A stretch of DNA of 35,141 bases from Sphingomonas bacterium (GTDB lineage: Bacteria; Pseudomonadota; Alphaproteobacteria; Sphingomonadales; Sphingomonadaceae): contig JAPKCG010000004.1 of NCBI GenBank assembly GCA_028823055.1, forward strand, positions 1-35,141, in the 5' to 3' direction. This document shows, piece by piece, positions 1-8,307 of this stretch (positions are counted from its first letter, which is position 1; the number at the start of each line of letters is the position of its first letter). The position numbers and the translations under genes were made by a program. The notes beneath the pieces were generated by a model. That model searched no databases and was not told where the DNA came from. It saw nothing but the letters and a program-made list of their open reading frames with translations.

Positions 1-160
1 GTGGGCTGACAAATATCGCGATCGGAATGCCGCCATTTAGCGTGGTCGTTTACAGCTGGGACGGTGTTCGCTGCGTCCAGCGTCTATACGGTGTCCAGAA
101 TACGACCGTTTTCCGGACGGCGCGTGCTTCAACACAATGAGCCAGACGGAGCATCTGCGT

Positions 161-175
161 GTTCCCTTTCCGTTC
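161..175 (+). promoter_or_regulatory. LexA/SOS box (GTTC-N7-GTTC) upstream of umuD
   Basis: GTTCCCTTTCCGTTC read at 161-175; matches the alphaproteobacterial LexA operator GTTC-N7-GTTC; 36 bp upstream of the likely umuD ATG at 211. Confidence 0.75.
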
Positions 176-210
176 CATCGGGCGCTACAAGGGGCGCGAA
201 GGGAATCACT

Positions 211-642
211 ATGCTGCCACTGATGCAGCCGGTGCCGATCGCCGAGGTGCCGACGGGGATTCTTCTACGGATCGTCGGCGCTGCGGGCGCCGGCTTTCCA
301 AGCCCTGCCCAAGATTGGCAGGACGACGCGATAAGCCTGATAGAGCTGTTGAGGCTCGATCTGGCCGCGAGCTTCGTGTTCCGCATCAGCGGCAGCAGCA
401 TGATCGAGGCCGGGATCTACGATAACGATGTAGTCGTGGTCGATCGCGACACCCGCCCTGCACAAGGGCATATTGTGATAGCGATCGTCGATGGTAGCTT
501 CGTTTGCCGCCAGCTCGTCGAGCGACGCGGCGGCGCATTCCACGAGGCCCGTAACAGCCAGCAATGCTACGAACCGACGTCGGCCGAAGGCGTGGAAATA
601 TGGAGCGTCGTGCGGACAGGCGTCCGCGACTACCGGCGCTAG
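211..642 (+). CDS. umuD: UmuD-like S24 family peptidase (translesion error-prone polymerase V subunit)
   Basis: Internal ATG of ORF 64..642; S24 signature FRISGSSMIEAGIYDNDVVVVDRDTRPAQGHIVIAIVDGSFVCRQL; followed by umuC sequence. Confidence 0.88.
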   Translation: MLPLMQPVPIAEVPTGILLRIVGAAGAGFPSPAQDWQDDAISLIELLRLDLAASFVFRISGSSMIEAGIYDNDVVVVDRDTRPAQGHIVIAIVDGSFVCRQLVERRGGAFHEARNSQQCYEPTSAEGVEIWSVVRTGVRDYRR

Positions 643-647
643 ACGGT

Positions 648-1207
648 ATGTCGTGGGCGATCGTCGACGTCTCCAACTTCTATGTTAGCGCGGAGCGCCT
701 GTTCGATCCGAGCCTGTCACCGCGCTCGACGAGCTGCGCGAGGCGATGGCGCGGCGCGCTGCGCGAGCGGCCGAAAAGATACGAGCGCAAGGGCTGGCGG
801 CGAGCCAATTGATCGCGTTCGCGCATGGGTCTCGATACCGTGCCAACCCACCATCGGCGTCGCGATCGGCGCGGCTATCTCCCCCAATCAACGATCCCCG
901 CGTCATCATTGGGATCGCAGCGAAGATGATGGAGGCGATGTTTCAGCCGGGAGGCGTCTATACGAAATGCGGAGTGCTGCTGGAGGATCTGACGCCGGAA
1001 GGGCAGGGGCAGACTGACCTCTTCGCAGTGCCGGACCCAAAGGCACCGGCACTGCTAGCCGCGATGGACGGGCTCAACGACCGGTTCGGGCGAAACACCG
1101 TCATCCTTGCCGCACAAGGATGCGGGGCGCGATCGTTCGATACCAAGCGATCACAGAAGAGCCCGGCCTGGACAACACGGATCGGGGAGATACCGATCGC
1201 GACATAG
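648..1207 (+). pseudogene. umuC: umuC (DNA polymerase V catalytic subunit) with internal deletion and frameshift
   Basis: MSWAIVDVSNFYVSAERLFDPSL (UmuC N-terminus) at 648, then a frame change into C-terminal UmuC-like sequence (RAARAAEKIRAQGLAASQLIAFAHGSRY...FQPGGVYTKCGVLLEDLTPEGQGQTDLF...MDGLNDRFGRNTVILAAQG); the polymerase core is missing. Confidence 0.85.
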
Positions 1208-1379
1208 CCCTTGCCGGCCTGGATGGATGATCCTACCTGTTAGCCGTGTCACCACCGTTGGCACGGCCGCTGCCTTGGCGAAGGATCTCATGGTCCAACG
1301 AGTTTTGAATGCTCCTGCGTCCGCACCCTGATCCGGCCGTTGGAGACGAGCAGCGCGTCTCTGTCTGGCCGAGAAGGAG

Positions 1380-2498
1380 ATGCGTATGTATTCGACAATC
1401 GACGGTGCAAAACAGCGCGCCAATTCGCTCGATAGAATTATGAAAACCAGCGGTTTTGCGTATCCATTGCGCAAGTCGCAGCACGCCGTGGCCCGCGGTG
1501 GCGGTTTTCGGGACTGGCACGACATGACTAGCGCTCTCAAGAAACAAGAGCGCCATTGTGACCCGGAAACCTTCCGGCGCCGGCTGTTAGAAGCGTTGCC
1601 GGCCCCGTGCGAAGCTCCGGTCAGGGCTTGGCTCAATCGGGAGCCCAGGGAAGAAGCGCCTGCCGGCGATGTTCCCGCTGGATGGTATCGCTACGTCTTT
1701 CCCTATCAGTTCACGGCCGCTGCGATGCTTCGTCACGATCCGGCGATCCGACGAGGCTCCGGGCCGGGCCAACGACTGCGCGAGAAGCTTGTCCCGGGTG
1801 TGCTTCTCAACATCAATGGCGGCGAGCGCCCATATGCCCGGCTCGAACCCGACACGCTGGCGATGGTGTTCGAGGGAACGCCGGAAGAGGTGTTCGGCAA
1901 GGACGCGCTTCACCCGCGTTTCGCGGTCGAGTTGAAGACCCTTCAGGATGCCGGCATCATCGATGTGCGAGATGACCATGTCGCCATCGTCCCGCCCGAT
2001 CGCGACGAAATCCTCGATCGCGTACTGCGCGATAAGATCGACAAGGTAACGTATTGGCTTAGCGAACCGGGATATGCCGGCGATGCGAGCAACGCGCTGC
2101 GTGACGCACTGGCGGCGATCGGGATCGACGATGCTCTCCGACTTGCGGAAACCCTCCTTCAATATGGTGGGGAAGCTTATATCTTGCCGTCTGGTCCCAT
2201 AAAGGAAACCCTCCGGGATCTGGCGGCGGTTGGTCGCATTCAGGCATTCGCGCGCTTCTTTGATCTGTCGGCGACGATCTGGCCGAAGGACAAGGAGCTG
2301 ATCCGGGGTATGATCCCGGCTATTATCCTCAACGCCTATTTTGCCGAGCATTTGGGCTTAGTGGGTTCGAGCCGGCTTATGGCCTGGACGGCGAACACCC
2401 CAGAGTGGGCGCATGATGTCGACGCTGCACTATCGACACCGGTCGTTTTCGAACGGGTCGTTCTCGGCATGGCCGAGGCGATACGATCGGTGCCTTGA
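1380..2498 (+). CDS. hypothetical protein, 372 aa
   Basis: Long ORF with upstream GAGAAGGAG Shine-Dalgarno-like sequence; N-terminal ~50 aa resembles a short L...GF.DW..L module; rest unassigned. Confidence 0.65.
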   Translation: MRMYSTIDGAKQRANSLDRIMKTSGFAYPLRKSQHAVARGGGFRDWHDMTSALKKQERHCDPETFRRRLLEALPAPCEAPVRAWLNREPREEAPAGDVPAGWYRYVFPYQFTAAAMLRHDPAIRRGSGPGQRLREKLVPGVLLNINGGERPYARLEPDTLAMVFEGTPEEVFGKDALHPRFAVELKTLQDAGIIDVRDDHVAIVPPDRDEILDRVLRDKIDKVTYWLSEPGYAGDASNALRDALAAIGIDDALRLAETLLQYGGEAYILPSGPIKETLRDLAAVGRIQAFARFFDLSATIWPKDKELIRGMIPAIILNAYFAEHLGLVGSSRLMAWTANTPEWAHDVDAALSTPVVFERVVLGMAEAIRSVP

Positions 2499-2507
2499 AG
2501 CAGGAAT

Positions 2508-2542
2508 GACGTTGGTGGGCCTGCGCCTGGCCCACCAACGTC
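2508..2542 (+). terminator. 13-bp perfect hairpin, probable terminator after the 372-aa ORF
   Basis: GACGTTGGTGGGC-ctgcgcctg-GCCCACCAACGTC, 10 bp after the stop codon; no T-tract. Confidence 0.55.
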
Positions 2543-2808
2543 GCAACGGAGGGGCAAAGAATCGATGGCGAGCTGCGCGATAGCGTACGTTTTCACGCTG
2601 ACCCCCAGGTCAAACCTGACCAGGACCCACTATGTACTCTGATCGCGTTCTGCGCGATTGCATGCTGGATGGACACGCGTACTGCTTCGCGGGTCATACA
2701 GGTCCAGGGCTCAAGGGCAACGATGACCTGGGGGGCGGACACTAAAGTCCCGGGGGTCGACCCGCCGCGGACCTTTAAATCGTGCCGCGTACGAGGCATT
2801 TAGCCTCT

Positions 2809-3336
2809 ATGAACGCGGAGATGCAAGCAATGTCGTCAGAAACTGAAAAGGTGGTGCCACTTCGGCCTGCCGCTCCAATTCCCCCTGAAGCCAAGAGCTT
2901 CGAAAAGCGGTGGACCAAGAAGGTGCTGGAGCCGGGATTCACCCTTATCCCGTCCGTCTTGCTGCGAGCGCTGGTACGTCTGCACGTCGGACCGATCGAG
3001 TTCAGCGTGTTGCTCCAGATGATCGATCACTGGTGGGAAAACGAGGATATGCCGTTCCCATCGAAGAAGCGATTGGGGGAGCGTATCGGCGTGTCCGAAA
3101 AGACGATCCAGCGTGCGGTAGGGCGACTGGAATCCGAAGGCCTTATCCGCCGTGTGGCACGCCACAATCGCCTCGGTGGGCAGACCAGCAACATCTATGA
3201 TCTGGCACCGCTAGTCGAGAAGCTTGGCCCGATTGCCGAGGACATGATGAAGGCCCGCGAGGAGGCTAAAGCGGCCCGTCGCTCTCCCGAGCGACCGGGC
3301 CATCGCATTCGCGCGACCGCGAAGAAGGCCGGCTGA
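2809..3336 (+). CDS. winged helix-turn-helix domain protein (replication-initiator/replisome-organiser-like)
   Basis: SKKRLGERIGVSEKTIQRAVGRLESEGLIRRVARHNRLGGQTSNIYDL wHTH; ATG at 2809 preferred over GTG at 2782. Confidence 0.75.
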   Translation: MNAEMQAMSSETEKVVPLRPAAPIPPEAKSFEKRWTKKVLEPGFTLIPSVLLRALVRLHVGPIEFSVLLQMIDHWWENEDMPFPSKKRLGERIGVSEKTIQRAVGRLESEGLIRRVARHNRLGGQTSNIYDLAPLVEKLGPIAEDMMKAREEAKAARRSPERPGHRIRATAKKAG

Positions 3337-3338
3337 TC

Positions 3339-3875
3339 TTGTCGTATTTTCATCCCCTTACCGTTGCTGGCCAAGAGATCGGTTTCGATCATCTCGAGCC
3401 GTTCAGCTTGGTGGTACCAACAGCCACCAAGGCAGCGGGCGTGCGTATCGACGTTGTGTTTTCGAACCACTGCTTCTCCGAAACGTTCGATGCGCAGGTA
3501 CACCTTGGGGGAGATGTCGATGTCTGGGATCGCGACAAGCGTCGGGTATTCGACCAGGTGCGCTATGACCTATCCAAGGCATTGCCTGGGATCATACAGG
3601 GTCTGCCAACCTCGGCTGTATTCCTCACGCCGGAATCCAACTTCGTTCGCATCACCATGCCCGGGGGTACGGCCGGTGCCGATTATCGAATGTTTTTTAG
3701 GATTACTAAGGCCGAGAAAGGGTCTGGTTGCGATCTGCGGCTTCGGGTGGAAAGCGCTTATAGCCCTACGGTCGGCCAAGCTGTGCCCGAACGCGATATG
3801 ACCAAGATCCGCTTCGTTGTCCTCGTCGACAAGACGTTACGCGGTGAGAAGGTGCGTCGGCAGTACAAACGATAA
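3339..3875 (+). CDS. conserved hypothetical protein (MSYFHPLTV... type)
   Basis: 178-aa ORF starting 3 bp after the wHTH ORF; SYFHPLTVAG..DHLEPF start and a VFSNHCFSE segment; function unknown. Confidence 0.65.
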   Translation: MSYFHPLTVAGQEIGFDHLEPFSLVVPTATKAAGVRIDVVFSNHCFSETFDAQVHLGGDVDVWDRDKRRVFDQVRYDLSKALPGIIQGLPTSAVFLTPESNFVRITMPGGTAGADYRMFFRITKAEKGSGCDLRLRVESAYSPTVGQAVPERDMTKIRFVVLVDKTLRGEKVRRQYKR

Positions 3876-3896
3876 GGGGCGCCAGAGGCGCCCCTT
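3874..3896 (+). terminator. hairpin at the end of the wHTH/178-aa unit
   Basis: AAGGGGCGCC-AGA-GGCGCCCCTT, overlapping the stop codon. Confidence 0.6.
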
Positions 3897-4247
3897 AAGT
3901 TCACTCGATATCCGCTTAGGGTTGCCCCTATCTCGCATCACGCGTGGACCCTCTTGCGAGGGCGGGGGAACGCTGTCGTCACCTTTCAGCGACTCAACCG
4001 ATCTGTCGTTCCAGGGGGTCATTTAAGACCTGGGGGTTAATGATTCAACCCTCAACATCGTGGCCCTTGCCCAACCTGATGTGCCATGTGGCACCCAACC
4101 CTTGCCAAATACCTACGTCATTGCTGATCCGCCACAGGTCAGGCACTCTCGCGGGATGGCAAACCCAAAGAACGATTTCGAGCAGGCAGCGCAGATCGTA
4201 GAGGCTTTCGCTGAAGCGGAGACCGACCGATAGGGCGTCTCCGTGCG

Positions 4248-5540
4248 CTAGCGGGTCCGATCGCGGCTAGGGGGCACGGGCGCTGCCGCCTGATCAGGGC
4301 CACGTCCGATCTCCGCATCGAGGGCACCGCCCGTCTTAATGCGATCGGCGAGGAGCTGGCGGGTCGAGTCCCCGATCGTGCTGACCATACGGACGCTCTC
4401 TCCCCGATCGCGCGCCGTCTTTATGGCGGCGTCGACGATCGCCTGGGCGGGCGCGAGACGCGGGTCCGCGTTGTTCTTTTCCGGGGTGTTCTTCAGGAAC
4501 AGCTCGGCCAACCGCTCTTGTCCCGGCGAATGGCCGGGGGGCAGGGCGGGCCGCTCAAGGGAGCGGACCGCCTTTTGGAGCTGCGCCGGCTGCTGGGAGT
4601 TGATCTGCACGCCTAGCGCGGCTCCGATCTCCCGCACCCGCTCAAGCGGTGATTGCTCCTTTGTGATGACAGCATCGACCTGTCGAACACCGAAATAGGT
4701 GAGAAGGTGGGACTGATAGACCGGCCCCTTGGCGTGCCGGACGTAGGCAAGCTCGGTGCGCGCGTTCGCGATGGTCGCGGTCGGCGCACCGTCCTTTATC
4801 AAGCCGCGCAGCCGGTCGGCCGCCTGTTGGCGGGCGGCTGGCAGATAGCGTTCCAGCTCTTCGCGCACCTTGGCGAGCGTCATTCGGTAGCGTTGCCCTT
4901 CGGGCGGCGCGCGCTGGGGGAGCATGGCGATACCGGCGGGGCCGATGCGCGCCTCGGGCGCGAGGTCGCGCCGGATCGCTGAGCCGGCGAGGACCGCGGT
5001 CATCCCACGATGATCGCCGGTCAGAAAGCCATGCCGCGAAGCGTCCATCCATGCCGTCTTGTCGATCGATGCGATACGGATCGGATGGCCGGCATCGCGC
5101 GCGAGCTGCGCGGCGTGATGGCGCATCGTGCGACCATTGCCTTCGCGGAAAGGATGAATGGCGTTGATCTCGTTGATGTGGTTGCCGAGCCTGTCGAAAA
5201 ACTCGTCTCGAGGAAGTCCGCGAAGGCCGTTCTTCGCCCCCACGTCTGCAAACAGCTTGTCGAGTTCGCGCGCGATGTAGGGCACGTGTGCGAAGCGCGC
5301 GCCGCCCTTGGCGGTGTCGACGGTGCGGTCCTGGCCCGCCCATTCGTAGAGGTCTTGAAAGAGATGCTTATGGAGGGCGCGGTAGCCGTCCGCCGTCGCC
5401 GGAAAGGTCAAGCGCGCGGCCTCCGCGCCGCGCGCCTGCGTAAGTCGCCGCTCGGCCTCGGCCAGCGTCTTATCATCGGTAATCCCGAGCCGATTACGGA
5501 GCGTGTCCGTGCCGGGGTAGGTATATGGATCGTTCGCCAA
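4248..5540 (-). CDS. Fic family protein (probable AMP-transferase toxin/effector)
   Basis: Complete Fic motif HPFREGNGRTMR and N-terminal Fic/DOC fold (YRALHKHLFQDLYEWAGQDRTVD); ~200-aa C-terminal extension with basic tail PSRDRTR. Confidence 0.9.
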   Translation of the reverse strand: MANDPYTYPGTDTLRNRLGITDDKTLAEAERRLTQARGAEAARLTFPATADGYRALHKHLFQDLYEWAGQDRTVDTAKGGARFAHVPYIARELDKLFADVGAKNGLRGLPRDEFFDRLGNHINEINAIHPFREGNGRTMRHHAAQLARDAGHPIRIASIDKTAWMDASRHGFLTGDHRGMTAVLAGSAIRRDLAPEARIGPAGIAMLPQRAPPEGQRYRMTLAKVREELERYLPAARQQAADRLRGLIKDGAPTATIANARTELAYVRHAKGPVYQSHLLTYFGVRQVDAVITKEQSPLERVREIGAALGVQINSQQPAQLQKAVRSLERPALPPGHSPGQERLAELFLKNTPEKNNADPRLAPAQAIVDAAIKTARDRGESVRMVSTIGDSTRQLLADRIKTGGALDAEIGRGPDQAAAPVPPSRDRTR

Positions 5541-5542
5541 GG

Positions 5543-5821
5543 CTAAGCGGCGATCTGGCTGGTTCCCGGTTTGTAGAGGTCGAGGATGATCGACGGCATC
5601 AGCGCGGGAGGCACACCCTCGTCCAGCATCAGCGCGAACATCGCATCCTCGGCCTCGGTCGGCGTCATGTCCTCGATGACGAGGTTGGCCCGCGACTCTG
5701 AAACGTCGTCGCGCCAGAGGGCGATCTGCTCCGGAGTGCCACGCTCGAAGGTCATCGAGCGGATACGACCGCGAAGCGCTTCAAGATCGATGTCGCCCAT
5801 CACGTCCTCTCCTTCCAACAT
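5543..5821 (-). CDS. VbhA-like Fic antitoxin
   Basis: Small ORF ending 2 bp upstream of the Fic start; SESRANLVIEDMTPTEAEDAMFALMLDEGVPPALMPSIILDLY resembles the antitoxin VbhA helical domain. Confidence 0.7.
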   Translation of the reverse strand: MLEGEDVMGDIDLEALRGRIRSMTFERGTPEQIALWRDDVSESRANLVIEDMTPTEAEDAMFALMLDEGVPPALMPSIILDLYKPGTSQIAA

Positions 5822-5929
5822 TAACCCTACGCTTTCCGGCGTGATTTCTCAACAAATCACTGGCCCGCTGCAACCCCGTCATGTCGCGATCCGCGCTCCT
5901 GCGAGCGCGGATCGCACCAGATTCAAACC

Positions 5930-6316
5930 TTAATACTCACTCGCGAGCATGATCGTCAGCACGCGCTTGGTCCGCTGCTCGTCCCACGGTGCGTCACTGC
6001 CGAAGGTGAGGCTGTTATCGTAGTAATCCAGTTTCCAGAACACGGTCGTTGCAATGGTCTTCTCGTCACTCGGCCGCTGCTGCGTCCATTCCCCGGTCGC
6101 TATGCGGTAGATCGCCCCGAAGTCATGCTCCCCATAAGGGTCATTGTTGCCGTCAAATTGCGTGAAGCTCACAATCTGCGCGAGCGCGGCGAAGCGGTCC
6201 GCGTCGGGAAGCGATTGAAAGCCGATCGTCACGTTCGCGATCGATGCTGTGCCCGGCCTACTGCGGGCGGCGTCGTTCAGGCGACGGATGATGTCGAGGT
6301 GTTCGGGATTACGCAT
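5930..6316 (-). CDS. DUF3768 domain-containing protein
   Basis: IRRLNDAARSRPG..GFQSLPDADRFAALAQIVSFTQFDGNNDPYGEHDFGAI...FWKLDYYD; start at MRNPEHLD preceded by AGGAGGATCAGTC. Confidence 0.8.
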   Translation of the reverse strand: MRNPEHLDIIRRLNDAARSRPGTASIANVTIGFQSLPDADRFAALAQIVSFTQFDGNNDPYGEHDFGAIYRIATGEWTQQRPSDEKTIATTVFWKLDYYDNSLTFGSDAPWDEQRTKRVLTIMLASEY

Positions 6317-6370
6317 GACTGATCCTCCTTCTGGCATGGGCCGCAAGGCCACGGCCTGCGGCCCTGCCGT

Positions 6371-6540
6371 TCCGGCGAGGAACGGGATGGGGAGGGAGGG
6401 CGAGAATCTACCGCTGGCGCGGGCGAGCCGCCCTAGCGCGGCCGGTGCGGAGCGCCGGGTGCCGTGCTTGGCGGATTACTCGGGCGGTCGATTGTCGTTC
6501 GGGAACGAAAGGGCAGCGCCCTTGGCGTTCCCCTGCGCGC
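6371..6540. repeat. Leader-type repeat copy A (upstream of the DUF3768 gene)
   Basis: Shares several long blocks with 10930-11105: ccggcgagga.cgggatggggagggagg, ctagcgcggcc, cgggtgcc.cgcttggcgga, ttcgggaacgaaagggcag...cccttgg.gttccc. Confidence 0.75.
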
Positions 6541-6619
6541 CGATCGTCGCGGCGATCGGGCGGCACAGAAACACCGTGCGGATCTCCGCACGGCATTTTC
6601 GCGCGCAAGCGCGCCCCCG

Positions 6620-6919
6620 TTACGAGGGCGCGTTACGTGCGTCGCGAGCAGCAAAGACCAGCTCGACGACACGTGGCTGATGGAACAGCTCGCCGCGCTC
6701 GATCGCGGCAATGCCCGGACCATCCAGCACGTCCCGGATGCGATCCTGCACGACGTCTTCAAGCTCGCCGGCGAGGACCCAAAAGTGAAGCGGGTCACGG
6801 TCGCGGCCCTCGGCTCGGAATTGGTCACTGTCGACGATAGCCTGTGCCAGCGCATTGATCGCGGCCATGCCAAGCGCGCGCTCGAATGCGAGCTGCTCGA
6901 ACAAACGATGATGGGACAT
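6620..6919 (-). CDS. hypothetical plasmid protein, ~99 aa
   Basis: MSHHRLFEQLAFERALGMAAINALAQAIVDSDQF...; start preceded by GGAGG. Confidence 0.55.
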   Translation of the reverse strand: MSHHRLFEQLAFERALGMAAINALAQAIVDSDQFRAEGRDRDPLHFWVLAGELEDVVQDRIRDVLDGPGIAAIERGELFHQPRVVELVFAARDARNAPS

Positions 6920-7215
6920 GGAAACCTCCGTGTTGCCGTGATTGGCGACACCTAGCGGGAGGGGCGCAGCGCGCCGGGTCACAGGACCGCGCAGCGGGCC
7001 GGCGTGCCGGGCAGCGGGGGAGCCGATTTGCGCAGCAAATTGGGGGGAACCGCCGATCCTTGAGGCGGCGCGCTGCGTCCCTCACGATAGGAAGAGACTG
7101 ACGGACTGCCTCTAAAATCACGCCCACTCGGCACGGGTGGTCCGCTGATCGGAGTGGCGGATTGCGGGTCGATTTTCTGCTTCCGTTCTCGACTTGGCTG
7201 ACTCATAGAATCGTC

Positions 7216-7821
7216 ATGCCGATCATGGCCGAACATCGCTGGCTTTATCCAATCGATTGGCCCGAGCTGTCGAAGCTGATCCGCTTCGGCCGCGCCAAAG
7301 GGCGCTGCGAGCATTGCCAGCGTCCGCATGGTCAGCGGGTGTTCCACCTCGGCGATGGCCGCTGGTGGGACGCCGATCGCCGCCAGTGGCGCGACGGGCG
7401 GGGACGGCGCGTGCGAGCCCCTGACGCAGGTGTGGCGGCGATCGTGCGCGTCACGCGGGTCTACATCGCGTGCGCGCACCTGAACCATGATCCGACCGAC
7501 AATACAGCCCGAAACCTCGCCGCGCTCTGCCAACGGTGCCACATGATCCATGACGCGGCCGAGCATCGACGTAGGCGCTGGTTCAACGCCTATCGCCGTC
7601 GCGCCCTGGGCGATCTGCTCGCCCGGCTCGATGCGGCGTCAGCGGGGTCAAGTGTGCCACGTGGCACACCGGCAGCGGGTCGTCAGCCCGTCGCCGAGAC
7701 GCTGAGCTTGCGCCGGCGCGGCTTCGGCGCCGCTGCCTCAGGTGCTGGCGACGGGGGAGGCGAGGCCGGCTTGCGGCCGAGTCCGATCTTCTTCGCCATC
7801 GCGCGGCGCGCCTCGCTGTAA
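7216..7821 (+). CDS. HNH endonuclease-like protein
   Basis: CEHCQRPHGQRVFHLGDGRWWD...IACAHLNHDPTDNTARNLAALCQRCHMIHD: paired Cys motifs plus HLNHD core. Confidence 0.75.
   Translation: MPIMAEHRWLYPIDWPELSKLIRFGRAKGRCEHCQRPHGQRVFHLGDGRWWDADRRQWRDGRGRRVRAPDAGVAAIVRVTRVYIACAHLNHDPTDNTARNLAALCQRCHMIHDAAEHRRRRWFNAYRRRALGDLLARLDAASAGSSVPRGTPAAGRQPVAETLSLRRRGFGAAASGAGDGGGEAGLRPSPIFFAIARRASL
7652..7669. promoter_or_regulatory. Perfect 18-bp palindrome GTGTGCCACGTGGCACAC (candidate parS or operator)
   Basis: Identical 18-mer at 11169-11186; CACGTG core as in ParB parS sites. Confidence 0.55.
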
Positions 7822-8204
7822 GCAGGCGCGACCATCGGATGATCGGGTTTCAGATTGTAGCGCGCGCGATACTCGTCGGGGGTGAGGCCGTGCGTGGAAA
7901 GGTGGCGACGAAGGGTGCGATACGGCTTGCCGTCGATCATCGATATGATCCGCTCCGGCGAGGCGAGCGACTTTCGGGCGGTGACTGCCGGCATGTGCTG
8001 GACGTCACCCTCGGGCGTAGCATTGGGCGCGGCCTGTCCCGATCCCGTGCCAGCGTCGAGTTGGACGATCGCGGCGTGGATGGCGGCGAGGAAGGCGGGC
8101 ACGGCGTCGGCCTCGACGCGCGTGTTGGGGTTTCCGAGCCATGCGGCGGTTAGCTCGGTCGCCAGCTCGATCATGCTAATGCTGTTCTCGGTCTGCTCGC
8201 TCAT
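7683..8204 (-). CDS. MucR/Ros family transcriptional regulator (zinc-ligand Cys absent)
   Basis: SPERIISMIDGKPYRTLRRHLSTHGLTPDEYRARYNLKPDHPMVAPAYSEARRAMAKKIGLGRKP. Confidence 0.88.
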   Translation of the reverse strand: MSEQTENSISMIELATELTAAWLGNPNTRVEADAVPAFLAAIHAAIVQLDAGTGSGQAAPNATPEGDVQHMPAVTARKSLASPERIISMIDGKPYRTLRRHLSTHGLTPDEYRARYNLKPDHPMVAPAYSEARRAMAKKIGLGRKPASPPPSPAPEAAAPKPRRRKLSVSATG

Positions 8205-8307
8205 TCTGTCCCGCCCCGTTTCAGGATGAAGTGCCATCCTGCTATTGGTTGTTAAGCCCGAAAGGCGTATATCGGAGTCGGTCTCGTATCGACGTTAGTC
8301 CGATGCA

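Noticed and set aside
1587-2351. 254-aa minus-strand ORF
   Set aside because: Antisense to the 372-aa ORF, which has an RBS and terminator.
6408-6680. Several overlapping short ORFs on both strands
   Set aside because: They lie in the duplicated GC-rich leader element and do not share a conserved frame between the two copies.
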